From an archaeon (lineage in GTDB: Archaea > Iainarchaeota > Iainarchaeia > Iainarchaeales > GCA-2688035), in NCBI GenBank assembly GCA_030616665.1, contig JAUWWX010000040.1:1-7504 (forward strand): a stretch of 7,504 nucleotides of DNA. The letters are read 5' to 3'. Below the pieces are notes generated by a model. The model had not been told where the DNA came from. It saw only the letters and a program-made list of their open reading frames with translations, and searched no databases. Below are positions 5,785 to 7,504 of this stretch, in pieces (positions within the stretch are counted from its first letter, which is position 1; the number at the start of each line of letters is the position of its first letter). Made by a program: the position numbers and the translations under genes.

Positions 5785-6078
5785 ATGCCAAAAGTTCGAA
5801 AAAAGCGCAGTAGCCGCAAGAGAAACGTCATGAAAAAGGTTAAAAGGAGGCTTAAGCCCAAAGTGCCTCTCCAGAAAAAAATAAGCACCTTTGTCATACT
5901 GCTTGACAGACTGCCTAAAAGCCTTTTTGTCGATGCTGACCGCGTGGCATTTGAAAATATTAGGAACATTAGCATTGGCGACAGTGTTGGAAGGCTTGGT
6001 GAACAGCACTTGAAGATTCTTAAAAGGATTTCAAAAAGCGTTTTTGCTCAACAAAATAGGAAAAGGGAAGTAAGCTAG
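5785..6078 (+). CDS. Basic protein of unknown function, 97 aa
   Basis: I do not recognise this protein. It has two parts. Residues 1-32 are strongly basic (17 Lys/Arg, no acidic residue) and begin MPKVRKKRSSRKRN, a likely disordered tail for RNA or DNA binding. Residues 33-97 look folded: a hydrophobic strand near TFVILL (35-40), acidic and hydrophobic residues through about 50-75, and a probable helix HLKILKRISKSVF (80-92). No catalytic motif, cysteine pair or membrane segment is seen. The gene has its own TATA-like box and a leaderless-looking start. It ends one base before the stop codon of the convergent arginyl-tRNA synthetase gene. Its N-terminus shares RKKRS with the 42-aa protein just upstream. 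Placement beside tRNA genes suggests, but does not show, a link to translation. Confidence 0.65.
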   Translation: MPKVRKKRSSRKRNVMKKVKRRLKPKVPLQKKISTFVILLDRLPKSLFVDADRVAFENIRNISIGDSVGRLGEQHLKILKRISKSVFAQQNRKREVS

Positions 6079-6079
6079 G

Positions 6080-7504
6080 CTACATTTTTTCAATTGCTTC
6101 GATGTCAAGCAATTGCAGGCCGTTTTTTAGGACTTGGGCGGTTGCCTGGACAAGGGCAAGCCTTTCGTTCCTCAATTCATCCGATTCTGCTTTGATTACT
6201 GGGTGTTTGTGGTAAAAGGTGTTGAATGCTTCCGCTGTTTCAATCAGGCACTGGCAGATTATGTGTGGGCTTAATTTCATAAGGGCCTTTTTAACTGCTT
6301 TTGGGTAGGAGTCAAGCAGCTTCAAAAGCCTTTGCTCTTCCTTGCTTGACAGCCTGCCAAAGCTTTTTGGCTTTCCACCACTTGCTTTCCTCAAAATGCT
6401 TCTTGCCCTTGCATAGGCGTATTGCACGTAAGGCCCTGTTTCGCCCTCAAATGAAATGCTTTCCCTTGGGTTGAACAAAAGGTTTTTTTGCACCGCAATT
6501 TTCAGCATGTAGAACTTTATGGCTGCCAAGCCAATTGCCCTGCTTCTCTCCTCAAGTTGTTTTGCGTTTAGCTTTTCACCTCTTTTCTTTATTTCCTCGG
6601 CTGCAAGCCCTTTCATCTCTGCAATTATTTCGTCTGCGTCAATCACTTTACCTTCCCTGCTCTTCAATTTTCCTGAAGGCAAGTAAACCATGCCATGGCT
6701 GAGATGCCTGCAGTTCTTTGCCCACTTAAAGCCCAAAATCCCAAAGATTTTGAACAGCTGCCTGAAGTAAAGGTCCTGCTCAGAACCCACAACCCAGAGG
6801 CTTTCATTCAGCTTGAACTTTTCAAACTTGTATTTTGTCAAAGCCAAATCGTTTGTGATGTAAATGCTTGTTCCATCCGCCCTTAGAATGGTTTTGTTAG
6901 GCAGGCCGTGCGCTTCAAGTTCTGCCACAAGTGCGCCCTCATCGTTTTTCTTGAACAGGCCCTTCTTTTTTCCCAATTCAATCAACGGCTTTGCCTTGTC
7001 ATACATCTCTGATTCAAAGAACCATGCGTCGAATTTGCTTCCAAATTCCCTGTAAGTTTCCTTGAATCCCTGTACAGCCCAGCTTCTCATTTTCTTCCAC
7101 AAGGCCATTGTTGGCTTGTCCTTTTCCTCCCATTTTTGCAGAAGCCCATAGGCCTGCTCTTCAAGGGACGTATCTTGTTTGACTTTTTGATTGAAGAGCA
7201 CGTAGTAATCGCCGACGAAATAGTCTGGTTTCTTTTTTGCGCTTTTTGGCGTAGTCCCTTTTCCAAAGAGCTTGTAGGCAAGCATGCTTTTGCAGATGTG
7301 AATTCCCCTGTCGTTTATAAGGTTTGCTTTTACTGCCTTGAAGCCGTTTGCCTCAAGGATGTTTGTTATTGCCATACCAATGCTGTTGTTTCTCAAATGC
7401 CCTAGATGCAGGGGCTTGTTGCTGTTTGGGGCAGAGTACTCAACCATTGCCTTCTGGCCTTTGCAAAAGCTGTCTTTGCCGTATTTTTCCTTTTGCTTCA
7501 AAAC
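6080..7504 (-). CDS. argS: Arginyl-tRNA synthetase, bacterial type, N-terminus outside the window
   Basis: This class I synthetase charges tRNA-Arg and needs tRNA to activate arginine. The frame is open to the window edge: 474 residues are visible, and the N-terminal Add-1 domain and true start are missing. The TTG at 7499-7501 is an internal Leu codon, not a convincing start. The visible part begins just before VEYSAPNSNKPLHLGHLRNN, whose HLGH (7398-7409) is the HIGH motif. NDRGIHICKSM follows, a form I associate with Bacteroidetes and CPR ArgRS rather than archaeal ones. Instead of canonical KMSKS it has GKLKSREG (KSREG at 6650-6664), followed by VIDADE, also typical of that bacterial group. 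The C-terminal DALR anticodon-binding domain contains SFEGETGPYVQYAYAR upstream and ends in LLDIEAIEKM. The TAG stop is at 6080-6082, one base from the end of the convergent 97-aa gene. The promoter is not in view. Confidence 0.95.
   Translation of the reverse strand, partial: VLKQKEKYGKDSFCKGQKAMVEYSAPNSNKPLHLGHLRNNSIGMAITNILEANGFKAVKANLINDRGIHICKSMLAYKLFGKGTTPKSAKKKPDYFVGDYYVLFNQKVKQDTSLEEQAYGLLQKWEEKDKPTMALWKKMRSWAVQGFKETYREFGSKFDAWFFESEMYDKAKPLIELGKKKGLFKKNDEGALVAELEAHGLPNKTILRADGTSIYITNDLALTKYKFEKFKLNESLWVVGSEQDLYFRQLFKIFGILGFKWAKNCRHLSHGMVYLPSGKLKSREGKVIDADEIIAEMKGLAAEEIKKRGEKLNAKQLEERSRAIGLAAIKFYMLKIAVQKNLLFNPRESISFEGETGPYVQYAYARARSILRKASGGKPKSFGRLSSKEEQRLLKLLDSYPKAVKKALMKLSPHIICQCLIETAEAFNTFYHKHPVIKAESDELRNERLALVQATAQVLKNGLQLLDIEAIEKM
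6085..6090 (+). terminator. Possible T6 terminator of the 97-aa gene inside argS
   Basis: A run of six T residues lies seven bases after the TAG of the 97-aa gene. It is the complement of the last Glu-Lys-Met codons of argS. It is the first plus-strand T-tract after the gene, so it may end that transcript, but its coding role on the other strand explains it equally well. Confidence 0.35.
6091..6115. repeat. Perfect 9-bp inverted repeat at the 3' end of argS
   Basis: CAATTGCTT (6091-6099) and AAGCAATTG (6107-6115) are exact complements around a 7-nt loop. The repeat lies within the last codons of argS, next to the T6 tract and the convergent gene junction. It could form a hairpin in either transcript. 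It may also be a chance result of the codons for Gln-Leu-Leu and Glu-Ala-Ile. Confidence 0.5.

Noticed and set aside
7499..7501. TTG as the start codon of argS
   Set aside because: The frame stays open to the window edge and the family's N-terminal Add-1 domain would be missing, so the real start lies outside the window.

Overview
The window most likely comes from an archaeon, probably one with a small genome of the DPANN kind; the phylum cannot be named from this sequence. The main evidence is a repeated control layout. An AT-rich TATA-like octamer lies about 26-29 nt before the inferred 5' end of the RNase P RNA and before every plus-strand ATG. The gaps between plus-strand genes are only about 35-39 nt, no Shine-Dalgarno sequence is visible, and T-tracts fill the space between the box and the start. 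That is the pattern of leaderless archaeal transcription. The RNase P RNA also fits an archaeal type A molecule. In contrast, the three aminoacyl-tRNA synthetases are of bacterial type in their catalytic cores, so the genome appears to have acquired or swapped several of these enzymes.

Layout. Positions 1-96 hold no gene I can support (perhaps the trailer of an upstream gene), followed by a TATA box at 97-104. RNase P RNA (rnpB) occupies 128-407 and ends in a T8 tract. A short bacterial-type alanyl-tRNA synthetase (443-2203) stops after its editing domain. A 201-residue putative zinc metallopeptidase (2243-2848) follows, then a leucyl-tRNA synthetase (2884-5586) with a bacterial-type body and an archaeal-looking C-terminal domain. 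Two small, very basic proteins of unknown function come next: 42 aa (5621-5749) and 97 aa (5785-6078). On the minus strand, convergent and one base away, is an arginyl-tRNA synthetase (6080-7504) whose N-terminal end lies beyond the window.

How they fit together. RNase P matures the 5' ends of tRNAs, and the three synthetases charge tRNA-Ala, tRNA-Leu and tRNA-Arg, so this is a tRNA maturation and charging neighbourhood. Each plus-strand gene seems to have its own promoter, so this looks like a row of separately transcribed genes rather than an operon. The two basic proteins could be nucleic-acid or ribosome-associated, but that is inference from composition and context only.

The most interesting points are the mosaic LeuRS with an altered editing pocket, the AlaRS without C-Ala and with a changed residue at a probable G3:U70-reading position, the terminator/promoter overlaps, and the unassigned metallopeptidase and basic proteins.
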